Source: Xanthobacteraceae bacterium
GTDB lineage: Bacteria; Pseudomonadota; Alphaproteobacteria; Rhizobiales; Xanthobacteraceae
Direction of reading: 5' to 3'
Assembly (NCBI GenBank): GCA_023954195.1
Contig: JAMLIK010000003.1
Location: 186,001-250,000 of the forward strand
Length of the DNA stretch: 64,000 nt
The notes below the pieces were generated by a model. The model did not search any database. It was given only the letters and a program-made list of their open reading frames with translations, and had not been told where the DNA came from. Every line of letters starts with the position of its first letter. The first letter of the stretch is position 1. Both the position numbers and the translations under genes were made by a program. Below, in pieces: positions 17,667-27,838 of the stretch.

Positions 17667-18443
17667 ATGGCAAAGGACGGCATGTGTGCGATCATCACCG
17701 GGTCGGCGTCGGGTCTGGGAGCCGCCACCGCGACGTTGCTTGCCGGGGACGGCGCGCGGCTCGTCATCAACTACGCTTCAAATCGCGAGGGGGCGGAGGC
17801 GACCGCCGAACGGTGCCGCGCGCTTGGCGCGGAGGCGGTGGTGGTGCAGGGCGATGTCTCGCGGGACGAGGACTGCAAGCGGATCGTCGCGGCGGCCGCG
17901 CCGTGGGGCCGTCTCGATGCGCTGGTCAACAATGCCGGGATCACCAAGCACGTCGAGCATGACAAGCTCGACGGTCTGTCCGCCGAGGATTTTCAGCGCA
18001 TCTATGCCACCAACACCATCGGCCCCTATCAGATGCTGCGCGCGGCGCGTTCGCTGCTGGAAGCGGGCGCCAAGGCGTCTGGCCGCGCCGCGGCGGTGGT
18101 CAACGTGTCGTCGATCGCGGGTTTGAGCGGGGTCGGCTCGTCGGTCGCCTATGTCGCCAGCAAGGGCGCGTTGAATTCCATGACCTTGTCGCTGGCGCGG
18201 GCGCTGGCGCCGCTGATCCGGGTCAACGCGGTGTGTCCCGGTTATATCGATACGCCGTGGTTCACCAAGGGGCGTGGCGCCGAGGGCGCGAAGCAGGTGC
18301 GCGACATGGTCGAGGCCAAGGCGCCGCTGAAGATCGCATCGAGCGCCGAGGACATCGCCAGCGTGGTATGTTTTCTCGCCGGGCCGCGCTCGTCCAACAT
18401 GACCGGAGAACTGGTGCGCGTCGACGCCGGCTTCCATCTTTAG
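17667..18443 (+). CDS. SDR family oxidoreductase
   Basis: A 258-residue classical short-chain dehydrogenase/reductase. The nucleotide-binding TGSASGLG is at 11-18, NNAGI at about 91-95, the catalytic Ser in NVSSIAG, and Tyr162-x-x-x-Lys166 (YVASK) is intact; VCPGYIDTPW follows. It probably oxidises or reduces a hydroxyacyl or keto substrate with NAD(P). It diverges from the acyl-CoA dehydrogenase cluster, so a role as the 3-hydroxyacyl-CoA dehydrogenase step is plausible but unproven. The ATG follows GGAAAGACGGACGA. Confidence 0.85.
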   Translation: MAKDGMCAIITGSASGLGAATATLLAGDGARLVINYASNREGAEATAERCRALGAEAVVVQGDVSRDEDCKRIVAAAAPWGRLDALVNNAGITKHVEHDKLDGLSAEDFQRIYATNTIGPYQMLRAARSLLEAGAKASGRAAAVVNVSSIAGLSGVGSSVAYVASKGALNSMTLSLARALAPLIRVNAVCPGYIDTPWFTKGRGAEGAKQVRDMVEAKAPLKIASSAEDIASVVCFLAGPRSSNMTGELVRVDAGFHL

Positions 18444-18563
18444 CGAGTGATTTTCCGGGGCTGAAACGCCCGGCTTGGCAACACGAGACTGGCAACACGG
18501 GACTGCTCAGGCTCCAAGGACACAGCCGGCGTCTGCGTCCAGACCGATCATGCTCCGGATATC

Positions 18564-18592
18564 AAAAATCCGGCCCGTTGGGGCCGGATTTT
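18564..18592. terminator. bidirectional hairpin terminator
   Basis: AAAATCCGGCCC and GGGCCGGATTTT are perfect complementary arms around a short GTTG loop, with A and T runs at the outer ends. It lies between the convergent SDR and GlsB-like genes and can end transcription from both sides. Confidence 0.8.
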
Positions 18593-18616
18593 GAATGATG
18601 CGGAATGATGCGGGGT

Positions 18617-18907
18617 TCAGCGCCGGTCCAGCCGGTTGCCGGGATCGGCGATGACGCGGCGCGCCACCAGCCGGTTCCAGATGAACAGCACCAACAGCGC
18701 GCCGATGGTGGCGGTGATGAAGCCCGCGCCCTGGTTCGGGCCGTAATGCCCGATCGCCTGCCCGATCAGGGTGGCGAGGAAGGCGCCCGCGATCCCCAGC
18801 ACGGTGGTCAGGATGAATCCGCTCGGATTGTTCGGGCCCGGTGACAGCAACCGCGCGATGATGCCGGCGACGAAGCCGACGACGATGATCCAGATGAGCC
18901 CGCCCAT
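18617..18907 (-). CDS. GlsB/YeaQ/YmgE family stress response membrane protein
   Basis: A 96-residue protein made of three hydrophobic helices (about 3-20, 31-50, 62-82) with the family patterns GFVAGIIARLLSPG, GFILTTVLGIAGAFLA and GFITATIGALLVLFIWNRL. The family is associated with envelope and general stress responses; no enzymatic role is known. AGGA lies ahead of ATG 18907. The protein has a typical length plus a short basic tail. Confidence 0.85.
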   Translation of the reverse strand: MGGLIWIIVVGFVAGIIARLLSPGPNNPSGFILTTVLGIAGAFLATLIGQAIGHYGPNQGAGFITATIGALLVLFIWNRLVARRVIADPGNRLDRR

Positions 18908-19124
18908 GAGTGCCGTCCTTTCAGGAGGCCGCGATCGCGGCCGATGTGGAAATGGTCGTTGGTGACGGAGACTTGCGGCGGAGAGGCTCCACCGCATTCC
19001 GCGCGCGATGCAACGCGCTGGCGTTGCTTCGCGGAAACGGGACCGTCGCAGACGCCTGGCTGGAACGGCCCGTTCCGCGGAGCGGTCTTTCATGCCGCTA
19101 TCCGCCTCCGTGGCATGGAGTCAT

Positions 19125-19769
19125 TTACAGCCCGAACCTGCCCGCGAGGCTATTCAGCCCAAGTTGGCCCGCGAGATCGTTTTCGCTCGGCACGTTGCCG
19201 TGTGGCGTGAGTTCATCGACCGCCTCCGGCAGATAACGCGACAACTCGCCAAGCAATTCGTCGCGGTCCATGCCGGTCTGCGCGGTCAGGGCCTGAATGT
19301 TGTCGGCGCCGAGCGCGTTGGCGAGATCGCCCGGAGAAATCTGCTTGTTGGGGCCGGACGCGACCCATGAATTGACGGTGTCGCCATGGCCGTTCTGCTG
19401 GAATTGTTTCAGCAGGTCGCCGATGCCGCCGCTGAGAACGCTGCCGGCCGCGCCGCCGGCGAGCAGGCCGCCGAGGCCGCCCTTGAGCAAGCCGCCAAGT
19501 CCGCCGCCGCCGCTGTTGCCGCCGCCGAGGAGGTCGCCGAGCCCACCCGGCAGACCGGCGTTGATGGTGTTGCCGGGCGCGGACGTCGATGGCGCCTGGG
19601 GGGCGGGCGCGGTCTCGGCTTGGCCGCCGCCAAAGTGCTTGAAGGCCTTGTAGGCGAGCATCGCCAGAATCGCCATGGTTACGGGCGACATGCCCTCTCC
19701 CTTGGCCTCGGGATCGCTGGGGCCGCGCGGCCCGTTCTGCATGCCGTTGAGGATATCAAGCAAACCCAT
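19125..19769 (-). CDS. YidB family protein (DUF937)
   Basis: A 214-residue protein that begins MGLLDILNGMQNG, the normal YidB/DUF937 opening. A Gly-rich linker at about 90-130 (GGLGGLLKGGLGGLLAGG) precedes the conserved C-terminal region SWVASGPNKQISPGDLANALG and MDRDELLGELSRYLPEAVDELTPHG. The function is unknown. ATG 19769 is preceded by AGGAG at six bases, which decides against the upstream ATG at 19787. Confidence 0.85.
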   Translation of the reverse strand: MGLLDILNGMQNGPRGPSDPEAKGEGMSPVTMAILAMLAYKAFKHFGGGQAETAPAPQAPSTSAPGNTINAGLPGGLGDLLGGGNSGGGGLGGLLKGGLGGLLAGGAAGSVLSGGIGDLLKQFQQNGHGDTVNSWVASGPNKQISPGDLANALGADNIQALTAQTGMDRDELLGELSRYLPEAVDELTPHGNVPSENDLAGQLGLNSLAGRFGL

Positions 19770-20064
19770 CGATCCGTCTCCTGTCATTTAATCCGAGCCG
19801 AAGCTCGGCCCGAACGTCTCGCCCAAGCCCGGCGCCAGAATAGTGACCGGTCATCGCCGTTACAAGGCAACCGGGGCTGCCGCTTTCGGGGGCCACCGGT
19901 CAACCCCGAATAACGGCGGCCGGTGAAAATGGTTTCGGGTGAACCGGTGATTCGAAGCGGGATGGTCACGTCGCCGGGGCGTCGCCCGATCGCCAACCGC
20001 GTCTGGCGAAACCGGCGACGCTCTGGTAGGAAGGGCCAGCGTCCGCCTCGCCGGCCGCGGCACG

Positions 20065-20141
20065 GTCCCGGTAGCTCAGCTGGATAGAGCACAGGTTTCC
20101 TAAACCTGGGGTCAGGGGTTCGACTCCCTTCCGGGACGCCA
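20065..20141 (+). tRNA. tRNA-Arg (anticodon CCT)
   Basis: A cloverleaf can be drawn: acceptor GTCCCGG pairs with CCGGGAC, the D arm is GCTCAGCTGGATAGAGC, the anticodon loop TTCCTAA (anticodon CCT) lies on a GGTTT-type stem, and the T arm is GGGTTCGACTCCC-like. CCA is encoded at 20139-20141. It reads rare AGG codons. Confidence 0.93.
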
Positions 20142-20269
20142 TTGCCGTCTCGACCCGTGACATGCGCCCAGCGCCGTGCTCCGAGAGCCTTCCTCCATCC
20201 TAAAAATCGTCGCGTCGCGCTCGGTGCCGGGCGGGCCGCCAGGCGCATGACGTCAGCGAAGGGGCGGGG

Positions 20270-21871
20270 CTATTCGCCCCACGCCATGAAGGCGGCGTTG
20301 AAGGCGCGTTCACCCGGCGCACCCTTCTCGATGGCGATGATGGCGCGCCGCTGGTTCGAATAGACCAGCGGGATATCGAACCATGAGCGTTCCTTCAGGA
20401 GTTGAAGGTTGCGGGCGCGATCGCTCTCGACATTGGACAGGCCGATCAGGAAGAAGCCATCGGTGACCTTGACCGCGAGCCCGGCCAGCGGCGTGCCGCG
20501 CGCCTGCTCATTGGATTTCATCAGGATGCCGGGGACGTTGGCGACGGTGCCGTTGTCGAAATCCGGCGGCAGCACGAAGGTGAGTTCCGCGGTATGGCTT
20601 GCCGGCAGCGAGGTGTCGGTGTTGCGGCGGAACGACATCGTCATCTTGAGCTTGCGTTCGGGAATCTCGATGTCGGCGCGCACCGCGATGTCGTCCGGCT
20701 TGCCGTCGGCGCCTTTCACCGGCTCGGTCCGCCAGATCACGCTGCCGACATATTGCCGGCCCTTGGGGTCGTTCGGATCTTCGTCATAGAGCACGACGCG
20801 CTGTGCCACCGGAGCCACCGCATCGGACGAGCCGGGCTGGCCGACCCGGTCGGCGATCTTCGGCGGCGGCGCGGCGGGGGTGGTCTTCGGCGCCTGGGTG
20901 GTGACGGCGGCTTGTTTGCCGACGAGGCCGCGGACGTAGGTCAGCCCTTTCTGGCCCCACAGAATGCCGGCGCCGGCGAGAATCAGCACCAGTCCGACGA
21001 TGATCGCGGCCTTGAACGGGAAGCCGCCGCCGGCATTGACCCGCCGCCGCTTGTCGCCGCGCCCTCGCGGCCGGGCCGGCGGCGGTTCGTAGGCCTCCTC
21101 GATGCCCTCGTCATAGTCGTAGGATACCGGCGCGCCGACGCCACGATCCTCCATGCTCGGCTCCAGCCGGTCGAACTCCGGCGATGGCGACGGCACGTTG
21201 GCGTAGGTGCGGCGGGCGGCGCGGTTGGCCTTGGCGGTGGCGCGGCCGAGGTCGTCGGCGTCGGCCACGACGTCGCGGAAGCCACGGACGCCCGGAGCGC
21301 CGGCATGAGATTCCGCCGAATCGTCCGATCCCGCCACCGGATGGTCGGTCGGCGTGTCGCGGCGCGGAATGCCGCCCCGCTCGCGCGCGACGGGCGGGGC
21401 AGGATCGTGCGCCGGCGGCGCATGATCGTGCGGTTCGAGGCGCGGCGGCCGCGCCGGCCGTTGCTCGGCGGCCGGCTCCTCCGGCGCGGCGGGCGCCGGG
21501 CGGCTTTCCAGAAAGGAAGGCCGGGGCGGCGGCGCATCGGCCGATTTGGCGGCGTCGCGCTCGGCATGGCGGGTGGTGGCGGCGCGGCTGCCGGCACGGA
21601 GAGCGTCGCCCGGCCGCGGGCGGCCCTTGGAATCGGTGCGCGCCAGTTCGCGGGCTCGCTGCGCCGCCTCGGATTCGACCTTGCGGATGGCTTCTTCCAG
21701 CGAGAGGCGTTCGCGGGTGATTTCCGATTCGGTCAGCGGCGGCTGCACGCTGCGCAGTTGCGCGATCAGCGCCGATCGCGCCCGCTCATACAGGGCGCGC
21801 CGGCTTTCTCCCGGAGCGCTCGCATCGAGGCCCGAAATGGCGCGGGCGATCAGCGGGTAGTAATCAGCCAT
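20270..21871 (-). CDS. hypothetical single-pass membrane protein next to purA
   Basis: A 533-residue protein of unknown function. Residues 1-75 are a conserved helical region (MADYYPLIARAISGLD, RRALYERARSALIAQL). Residues 75-265 are low-complexity Pro/Arg/Ala-rich and probably disordered. One membrane helix lies at about 285-305 (AAIIVGLVLILAGAGILWG). Residues about 340-533 form a conserved, probably periplasmic domain (VVLYDEDPNDPKGRQYVGSV, RRNTDTSLPASHTAEL, GIAIEKGAPGERAFNAAF-like end). Similar proteins sit beside purA in Bradyrhizobium as far as I recall. It is 102 bases downstream of purA on the same strand. Confidence 0.7.
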   Translation of the reverse strand: MADYYPLIARAISGLDASAPGESRRALYERARSALIAQLRSVQPPLTESEITRERLSLEEAIRKVESEAAQRARELARTDSKGRPRPGDALRAGSRAATTRHAERDAAKSADAPPPRPSFLESRPAPAAPEEPAAEQRPARPPRLEPHDHAPPAHDPAPPVARERGGIPRRDTPTDHPVAGSDDSAESHAGAPGVRGFRDVVADADDLGRATAKANRAARRTYANVPSPSPEFDRLEPSMEDRGVGAPVSYDYDEGIEEAYEPPPARPRGRGDKRRRVNAGGGFPFKAAIIVGLVLILAGAGILWGQKGLTYVRGLVGKQAAVTTQAPKTTPAAPPPKIADRVGQPGSSDAVAPVAQRVVLYDEDPNDPKGRQYVGSVIWRTEPVKGADGKPDDIAVRADIEIPERKLKMTMSFRRNTDTSLPASHTAELTFVLPPDFDNGTVANVPGILMKSNEQARGTPLAGLAVKVTDGFFLIGLSNVESDRARNLQLLKERSWFDIPLVYSNQRRAIIAIEKGAPGERAFNAAFMAWGE

Positions 21872-21973
21872 GTCGTGTCAATGTCGCAGATCCGGCGCGC
21901 GAGGGCGTCATGGAAGCAGGTGTCCCACAGGCAAACTTTTCCAAGACTTTGCCGATATTCCGGTAATAGTCCA

Positions 21974-23266
<1,293 letters not shown>

Positions 23267-23689
23267 ATCGAGATCAATCCCCGCAATGCTCGCCGCCGGG
23301 TGGTGTGGCGGCCCGGCGACCCGGATCTGGGTCGCTCCTCCGGATAAAGGATGCCGCTATTCGACGCAAGCAAAACGGCGTCGCGGCGGGTTGCGGCAAA
23401 TCATTGATATGCCCGAAAAATCCGTGGGGCTCGAAGATGCGTGAGGGTGGCCGCGCCGGCGCGATCAGAACAACGTGAGAAACCGGACGGACCCGACGCA
23501 TCGGAATTGAAGCGCCGGCGGCGACGGGGCATAACGGGCGAAACCTTGACTCGTCAGTTTTTGCAAACGATTGATGCGAACGGTATCAACGGCTCTTTCT
23601 TTCGTAATTCCGCCGTTCGGCCGGACCACCGCCCGACAAGCCGGCGCCGTTCGGCCGATATCGGCCCATCCTGACGCGAGCAGCACATC
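23267..23689. other. intergenic region between divergent purA and amidotransferase genes
   Basis: About 420 bases with no convincing gene; the short open frames lack ribosome sites. It should carry the promoters for both divergent neighbours. The piece around 23552-23595 (TTTGCAAACGATTGATGCGAACGG) is AT-richer than the rest, but I could not assign a regulator to it. Confidence 0.4.
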
Positions 23690-24460
23690 ATGACCAAGCC
23701 GGTGGTCGGCGTGATCGGCAACAGCTACACCATCGAGAAACGGTTCGCGGTGCAGGCGGTCGGCGAGCGCAATATGCGCGCCGTCGCCGAGGTCACCGGG
23801 GCGCTGCCGCTGATGTTCGCCAGCCTGCCCGACGTCACCGATCTGGATGCGTTGCTGGACGTGGTCGACGGCGTGCTGTTGACCGGCGCGCGCGCCAATG
23901 TCCATCCCGAGCGGTTCCGCGCCGCGCCCGATCCGCGCCACGAGCCTTACGATCCCGACCGCGACGATGTCGCGTTGACCCTGATCGATCTGTGCGTGAG
24001 GCGCGGCGTCCCGCTGTTCGGCATCTGCCGCGGCTTGCAGGAAATGAACGTCGCGTTCGGCGGCTCGCTGCATCCGGAAATCCGCGAACTGCCGGGACGG
24101 ATCAACCACCGGATGCCGCGGCTCGAAAACGGCGAGATCCATCCCGATGTCGAAGTCATCTTCGCCGACCGCCACAACGTGCGGCTGACCCCCGGCGGGG
24201 AGTTGGCGCGGCTTTATGGCCGCGACACCATCCGGGTCAATTCGCTGCACGGGCAGGGCATCCTTGAGCCGGGTCCGCGCGTGGTGGTCGAGGGCATCGC
24301 CGACGATGGCACCATCGAGGCGATCCGCATCAAGGACGCGCCCGGCTTCGCGCTCGGCGTGCAGTGGCACGCGGAATACGATCCGCAGCGCAACCCGATC
24401 AACCAGGCGCTGTTTCAAGCCTTCGGCGCGGCGCTGGCGACGCACCACGCGGCGCGCTGA
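23690..24460 (+). CDS. gamma-glutamyl-gamma-aminobutyrate hydrolase family protein (class I amidotransferase-like)
   Basis: A 256-residue peptidase C26/PuuD-type protein. The nucleophile Cys113 lies in LFGICRGLQEMNV and the catalytic His in GVQWHAEYDP near the C-terminus. VDGVLLTGARANVHP replaces the usual GGxDVxP pattern of PuuD, a small deviation near the active site. The family cleaves gamma-glutamyl amide bonds, for example in putrescine degradation, but no puu genes lie nearby. The ATG follows GAGCAGCAC, a weak ribosome site. Repeat B follows ten bases after the stop. Confidence 0.82.
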   Translation: MTKPVVGVIGNSYTIEKRFAVQAVGERNMRAVAEVTGALPLMFASLPDVTDLDALLDVVDGVLLTGARANVHPERFRAAPDPRHEPYDPDRDDVALTLIDLCVRRGVPLFGICRGLQEMNVAFGGSLHPEIRELPGRINHRMPRLENGEIHPDVEVIFADRHNVRLTPGGELARLYGRDTIRVNSLHGQGILEPGPRVVVEGIADDGTIEAIRIKDAPGFALGVQWHAEYDPQRNPINQALFQAFGAALATHHAAR

Positions 24461-24469
24461 CCGCGCGTT

Positions 24470-24576
24470 CTAGAGCGTTTTCAAGCGAAGTGGATACCGG
24501 TTCGCGTGAAGAAAACGCGTCAAAACAAGAATCAGGAGCCCCGTTCCGATTCCATCGGAACGGAAACGGCTCTGAG
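24470..24576. repeat. dispersed repeat B, copy 2
   Basis: CTAGAGCGTTTTCAAGCG, GTGGATACCGGTTCGCGTG, AACGCGTCAAAACAAG, then hairpin arms CCGTTCCGAT-TCC-ATCGGAACGG and the end ACGGCTCTGAG. It fills the gap between the amidotransferase gene and ybaK and therefore lies in the 5' leader of ybaK, ending nine bases before the start codon. Confidence 0.82.
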
Positions 24577-24585
24577 TCACGCATC

Positions 24586-25059
24586 ATGTCGAAAACCACC
24601 CGCGCCACCCAGGCGCTGAAGCAACTCGGCGTCGCCTTCACGCTGCACGAATATGCCTACGATCCCGACGCCGACAGCATCGGCTTGCAGGCCGCCGCCG
24701 CCATCGGCGCCGAGCCGCGCCGGGTGCTGAAGACGTTGATGGCCGAGCTTGACGGCAAGCCGGTCTGCGTCGTGGTGCCGTCGGATCATGAAGTCAGCAT
24801 GAAGAAGCTGGCGCAGGCTTTCGGCGGCAAGTCGGCGCGGATGATGAAGCCCGCCGACGCCGAGCGGCTGACCGGCTATCACGTCGGCGGCATCAGCCCG
24901 TTCGGCCAGAAGAAGCGCGTGCCGGTCGCGATCGAGCAGGCGGCGCTGGGGGAAGCCACGGTGTTCATCAACGGCGGCCAGCGCGGCTTGCAGATCCAGC
25001 TCGATCCCAACGATGCGCGCGCGGCGTTGAACGCCATCGCCGCGCCGCTGATCGCGTGA
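24586..25059 (+). CDS. ybaK: Cys-tRNA(Pro) deacylase, YbaK/EbsC family
   Basis: A 157-residue editing-domain protein that hydrolyses mischarged Cys-tRNA(Pro) in trans. It begins MSKTTRATQALKQLGVAFTLHEYAYD and includes the conserved VLKTLMAELDGK block (with the functional Lys), VVVPSDHEVSMKKLAQAFGGKSARM and YHVGGISPFGQKK, which are the hallmarks of the YbaK subfamily. The start is at ATG 24586, directly after repeat B. That leaves little room for a normal leader, so the ribosome site may fall in the repeat's end (CTCTGAG). Confidence 0.9.
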   Translation: MSKTTRATQALKQLGVAFTLHEYAYDPDADSIGLQAAAAIGAEPRRVLKTLMAELDGKPVCVVVPSDHEVSMKKLAQAFGGKSARMMKPADAERLTGYHVGGISPFGQKKRVPVAIEQAALGEATVFINGGQRGLQIQLDPNDARAALNAIAAPLIA

Positions 25060-25150
25060 GGTCTTCGGCGTGTCTGCGGGGCCGCAGCCCCTTTAACGCC
25101 GCGAAGGCCCGGCAATCCGTCATTTTTCAAAAAGGATGGATGCGCCGATC
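25060..25150. repeat. partial copy of intergenic repeat C
   Basis: GGGGCCGCAGCCCCTTTAACG, AAGGCCCGGCAATCCGTCAT, then TTTTTCAAAAAGGATGGATGCGCCGATCA match the arms and centre of the repeat at 34262-34345 and 4715-4840. It follows the ybaK stop and is incomplete. Confidence 0.5.
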
Positions 25151-25256
25151 ACAGGCGAACGGAAGCGGCGCCGTTCTTCGAACGGCCGTGTCCGCGCATG
25201 GCGGCGGATGTTTCCATCGGGAGCGGACAGCCATCAGGCATGTCATGGCAAAACAA

Positions 25257-25288
25257 AAATGCGCCCGCGAAACCTCGCGGGCGCATTT
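25257..25288 (-). terminator. terminator of rpoH
   Basis: AAATGCGCCCGCG and CGCGGGCGCATTT are perfect arms with an AAACCT loop. Read on the minus strand the hairpin is followed by TTTTTGTTTT, a proper U tract. It lies 33 bases after the rpoH stop. Confidence 0.88.
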
Positions 25289-25321
25289 CATCCGATGGTC
25301 GCGCCGGGATTGCGCGCCGCG

Positions 25322-26221
25322 TTACAGCGCGGGCGCCAGCGCGGCGCTTTCCTGCCGGGCGACGGCGGTCTTCACCGCCGCCTGCACCTTCTCGAACGCG
25401 CGCACCTCGATCTGGCGCACCCGCTCGCGCGACACGCCGAACTCGCTGGCGAGATCTTCCAGCGTCATCGGATCGTCGGCCAGACGCCGCGCCTCGAAGA
25501 TGCGCTTCTCGCGCGGGTTGAGCACGCTCATCGCGCCGTTCAGCGCCTGCCGGCGGTGATCGTATTCCTCGCTCTCCGCCATGATGGCTTCCTGGCTCGG
25601 CGAGGTATCGACCAGCCAGTCCTGCCATTCGCCGGGCTCGCCGTCGTCGCGGATCGGCGCGTTGAGCGAGGCGTCGCCGCCGAGGCGGCGGTTCATGTCG
25701 ACCACGTCCTGATCGGTGACGCCGAGCCGCTTGGCGATCAGCTTGACCTGATCGGGATGCAGATCGCCGTCCTCGAGCGCGTTGATCTTGCTCTTGGCCT
25801 TGCGCAGGTTGAAGAACAGCTTCTTCTGGTTCGCGGTGGTGCCCATCTTCACCAGCGACCACGACCGCAGAATGTACTCTTGAATCGAAGCCTTGATCCA
25901 CCACATGGCATATGTGGCGAGGCGGAAGCCCTTGTCGGGCTCGAACCGCTTCACCGCCTGCATCAGGCCGACGTTGCCTTCGGAGACGACTTCGGAAATG
26001 GGCAGGCCGTAGCCGCGATAACCCATGGCGATTTTCGCCACGAGTCGCAGATGGCTGGTGACCAGGTGGTGCGCCGCATCGCGATCGTCATGCTCGCGCC
26101 AACGCTTGGCGAACATGTATTCCTGCTGCGGTTCCAGCATGGGGAATTTGCGGATTTCGGCGAGATAATGCGACAGGCCGGATTCTCCGTTGAGAACCGG
26201 CAAGGTGGTTGCACGGGCCAT
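25322..26221 (-). CDS. rpoH: RNA polymerase heat-shock sigma factor sigma-32
   Basis: A 299-residue group 3-type sigma factor. Region 2 contains SHLRLVAKIAMGYRGYGLPISEVVSEGNVGLMQAVKRFEPDKGFRLATYAMWWIKASIQEYILRS; next comes the RpoH box QKKLFFNLR, and region 4 holds LEDLASEFGVSRERVRQIEVRAFEKV. Length and the RpoH box identify RpoH. It would direct transcription of chaperone and protease genes. ATG 26221 (MARATTLPVLNGES) is the usual alphaproteobacterial start. A strong leader hairpin lies about 85-110 bases upstream. Alphaproteobacteria often have several rpoH genes, and which paralogue this is cannot be told. Confidence 0.95.
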   Translation of the reverse strand: MARATTLPVLNGESGLSHYLAEIRKFPMLEPQQEYMFAKRWREHDDRDAAHHLVTSHLRLVAKIAMGYRGYGLPISEVVSEGNVGLMQAVKRFEPDKGFRLATYAMWWIKASIQEYILRSWSLVKMGTTANQKKLFFNLRKAKSKINALEDGDLHPDQVKLIAKRLGVTDQDVVDMNRRLGGDASLNAPIRDDGEPGEWQDWLVDTSPSQEAIMAESEEYDHRRQALNGAMSVLNPREKRIFEARRLADDPMTLEDLASEFGVSRERVRQIEVRAFEKVQAAVKTAVARQESAALAPAL

Positions 26222-26304
26222 GTGTGCGCCCTCCAAGTTCAGGCCCCCGATAGCGGCGGGCCAGGCAGCGGTCTCTTGGTTAAAGCCGACCGGGCTGCGA
26301 TGTT

Positions 26305-26329
26305 CCTGCGCTGGGACATCCAGCGCAGG
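26305..26329 (-). promoter_or_regulatory. perfect hairpin in the rpoH upstream region
   Basis: CCTGCGCTGG - GACAT - CCAGCGCAGG, a perfect 10-bp stem with a five-base loop, lies 84 to 108 bases upstream of the rpoH start codon. If transcribed it would form a stable leader hairpin. It lacks a U tract in the rpoH direction, so it is not an ordinary terminator. It could affect message stability or be a dyad operator. Confidence 0.5.
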
Positions 26330-26423
26330 TGCAACATACAACAAATCCAGCCGAAAAGGAAAGAACAAAACGGGGTCACGATCCCGTGTAGAAAATTAAA
26401 TTATTGAAAGAAAAGAGCTTAGT

Positions 26424-27482
26424 TCATGCATTTGCGTCATTCTGCCGCGTTAAGCGATGCCGCAAGGCAGCAAGGTCCGGCGGGAGATCGCTTGTCCATT
26501 CAAGGATTTCGCCGGTCCGGGGGTGTTCCAGCGCCAGCAGATAGGCATGGAGCGCCTGCCGGCCAAGACGGTCCAGCGCGGCGCGGGCGCCGGGGGCAAG
26601 CGCGTTGGCCTTGGTCTTGAAGCCGGGGCCGTAGACCGCGTCGCCCAGCAGCGGATGGCCGATATGGCTGAGATGCACCCGGATCTGATGGGTGCGGCCG
26701 GTCTCCAGCTGGCAGGCGAGCAGCGCCGCGACCGGCTTGCCGTCGCGGCCGTTGAAGCTGTCCACCAGGTCCCAATGGGTGACCGCCTCGCGGCCGCCCT
26801 GACGCACCGCCATTTTCTCACGCGCGTGGGGATGGCGGTCGATCGGCGCATCGATGGTGCCATGGGGCCGGTTCGGCACGCCCCAGACCAACGCCATGTA
26901 GCCGCGCCGCAGCGCGCCGGTGCGGCCATGATCGGCGAATTGCGCCGACAGCGAGGCGTGGGCGCGGTCGTTCTTCGCGGCGACCATCAGCCCGGTGGTG
27001 TCCTTGTCGAGCCGGTGGACGATGCCGGGCCGCCTCACCCCGCCGACGCCGGACAGGCTGTCGCCGCAATGGGCGATCAGGGCGTTGACCAGCGTGCCGG
27101 TCTCGTGGCCGGCGGCGGGATGGACCACCAGTCCCCTCGGCTTGTCGATGACGATGATGTCGTCGTCCTCGTAGACGATGTCGAGCGGGATGTTCTCCGG
27201 TTCCGGCTCGGGGGAAACCGGCGGCGGCACGCGAATAGTGATCGTATCGCCGGGAGCGACATGATAAGCGGGGTCGAGGATCGGGGCGTCCCGCAGCGAA
27301 ATTTCGCCGGCGAGGATCAGGGCCTTCAGCCGCGACCGCGACAGTTCCGGCAGCCGCGCCGCGAGCACGCGGTCGAGCCGCCGCGAGCCTTCGTCGCCGG
27401 CGACGGTGATCGTCTGCGATCGACCGGAATCCGAAGCTGTCTGTTCCACCGCCAATGTTCTACCGCCAAGTTCTACCGACAA
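26424..27482 (-). CDS. RluA/RluD family pseudouridine synthase
   Basis: A protein of about 340 residues. An S4 RNA-binding domain at about 35-95 (RRLDRVLAARLPELSRSRLKALILAGEISL) precedes the catalytic domain with HRLDKDTTGLMVAAKND, whose Asp is the nucleophile of this family, and with QLETGRTHQIRVHLSHIGHPLLGD. RluD modifies 23S rRNA helix 69; the best guess is an RluD-type enzyme. The start is uncertain: a TTG at 27482 is the outermost, and TTG 27455 or GTG 27449 are equally possible, because no ATG lies near the N-terminus. The divergent neighbour starts only 20 bases away. Confidence 0.87.
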   Translation of the reverse strand: MSVELGGRTLAVEQTASDSGRSQTITVAGDEGSRRLDRVLAARLPELSRSRLKALILAGEISLRDAPILDPAYHVAPGDTITIRVPPPVSPEPEPENIPLDIVYEDDDIIVIDKPRGLVVHPAAGHETGTLVNALIAHCGDSLSGVGGVRRPGIVHRLDKDTTGLMVAAKNDRAHASLSAQFADHGRTGALRRGYMALVWGVPNRPHGTIDAPIDRHPHAREKMAVRQGGREAVTHWDLVDSFNGRDGKPVAALLACQLETGRTHQIRVHLSHIGHPLLGDAVYGPGFKTKANALAPGARAALDRLGRQALHAYLLALEHPRTGEILEWTSDLPPDLAALRHRLTRQNDANA

Positions 27483-27502
27483 GCCTGTGAATTGAGCGTT
27501 GC

Positions 27503-27838
27503 ATGACCGAAGCTGCCGCCCCCGAACCGACCCCCGAGCAGACCGCGCTGTTCGCGCGGGTGCGGCGGATGATGCTGATCGCGGGCCTCACCACGGCGCT
27601 CGCGGTCGCCGCCGTGCTGGTCGCCATCGGCTATCGTCTTTTTCGGACCGAGGGAAGGGCCGTCGCCGCCGCCGAGACCACCACGATGCTGCCGAAGGGG
27701 GCCCGGATCGTCTCCACCGCCACCGCCGGCGACCACCTCGTGGTGACGCTGGATGTCGGCGGAGCGACGGAAATTCTCACCTTCGACGCCCGCACCCTGA
27801 AACCCGCCGGCCGGCTGAAATTCGCCAACGAGCCCTGA
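27503..27838 (+). CDS. small single-pass membrane protein (DUF6476-like)
   Basis: A 111-residue protein with one helix at about 25-45 (MLIAGLTTALAVAAVLVAIGYRLF) followed by a small predicted beta-rich domain: LPKGARIVSTATAGDHLVVTLDVGGATEILTFDARTLKPAGRLKF. This layout agrees with DUF6476 proteins of Rhizobiales as I recall them; the function is unknown. It is divergent from the pseudouridine synthase gene with almost no spacer, so the pair may be co-regulated from overlapping promoters. Confidence 0.72.
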   Translation: MTEAAAPEPTPEQTALFARVRRMMLIAGLTTALAVAAVLVAIGYRLFRTEGRAVAAAETTTMLPKGARIVSTATAGDHLVVTLDVGGATEILTFDARTLKPAGRLKFANEP

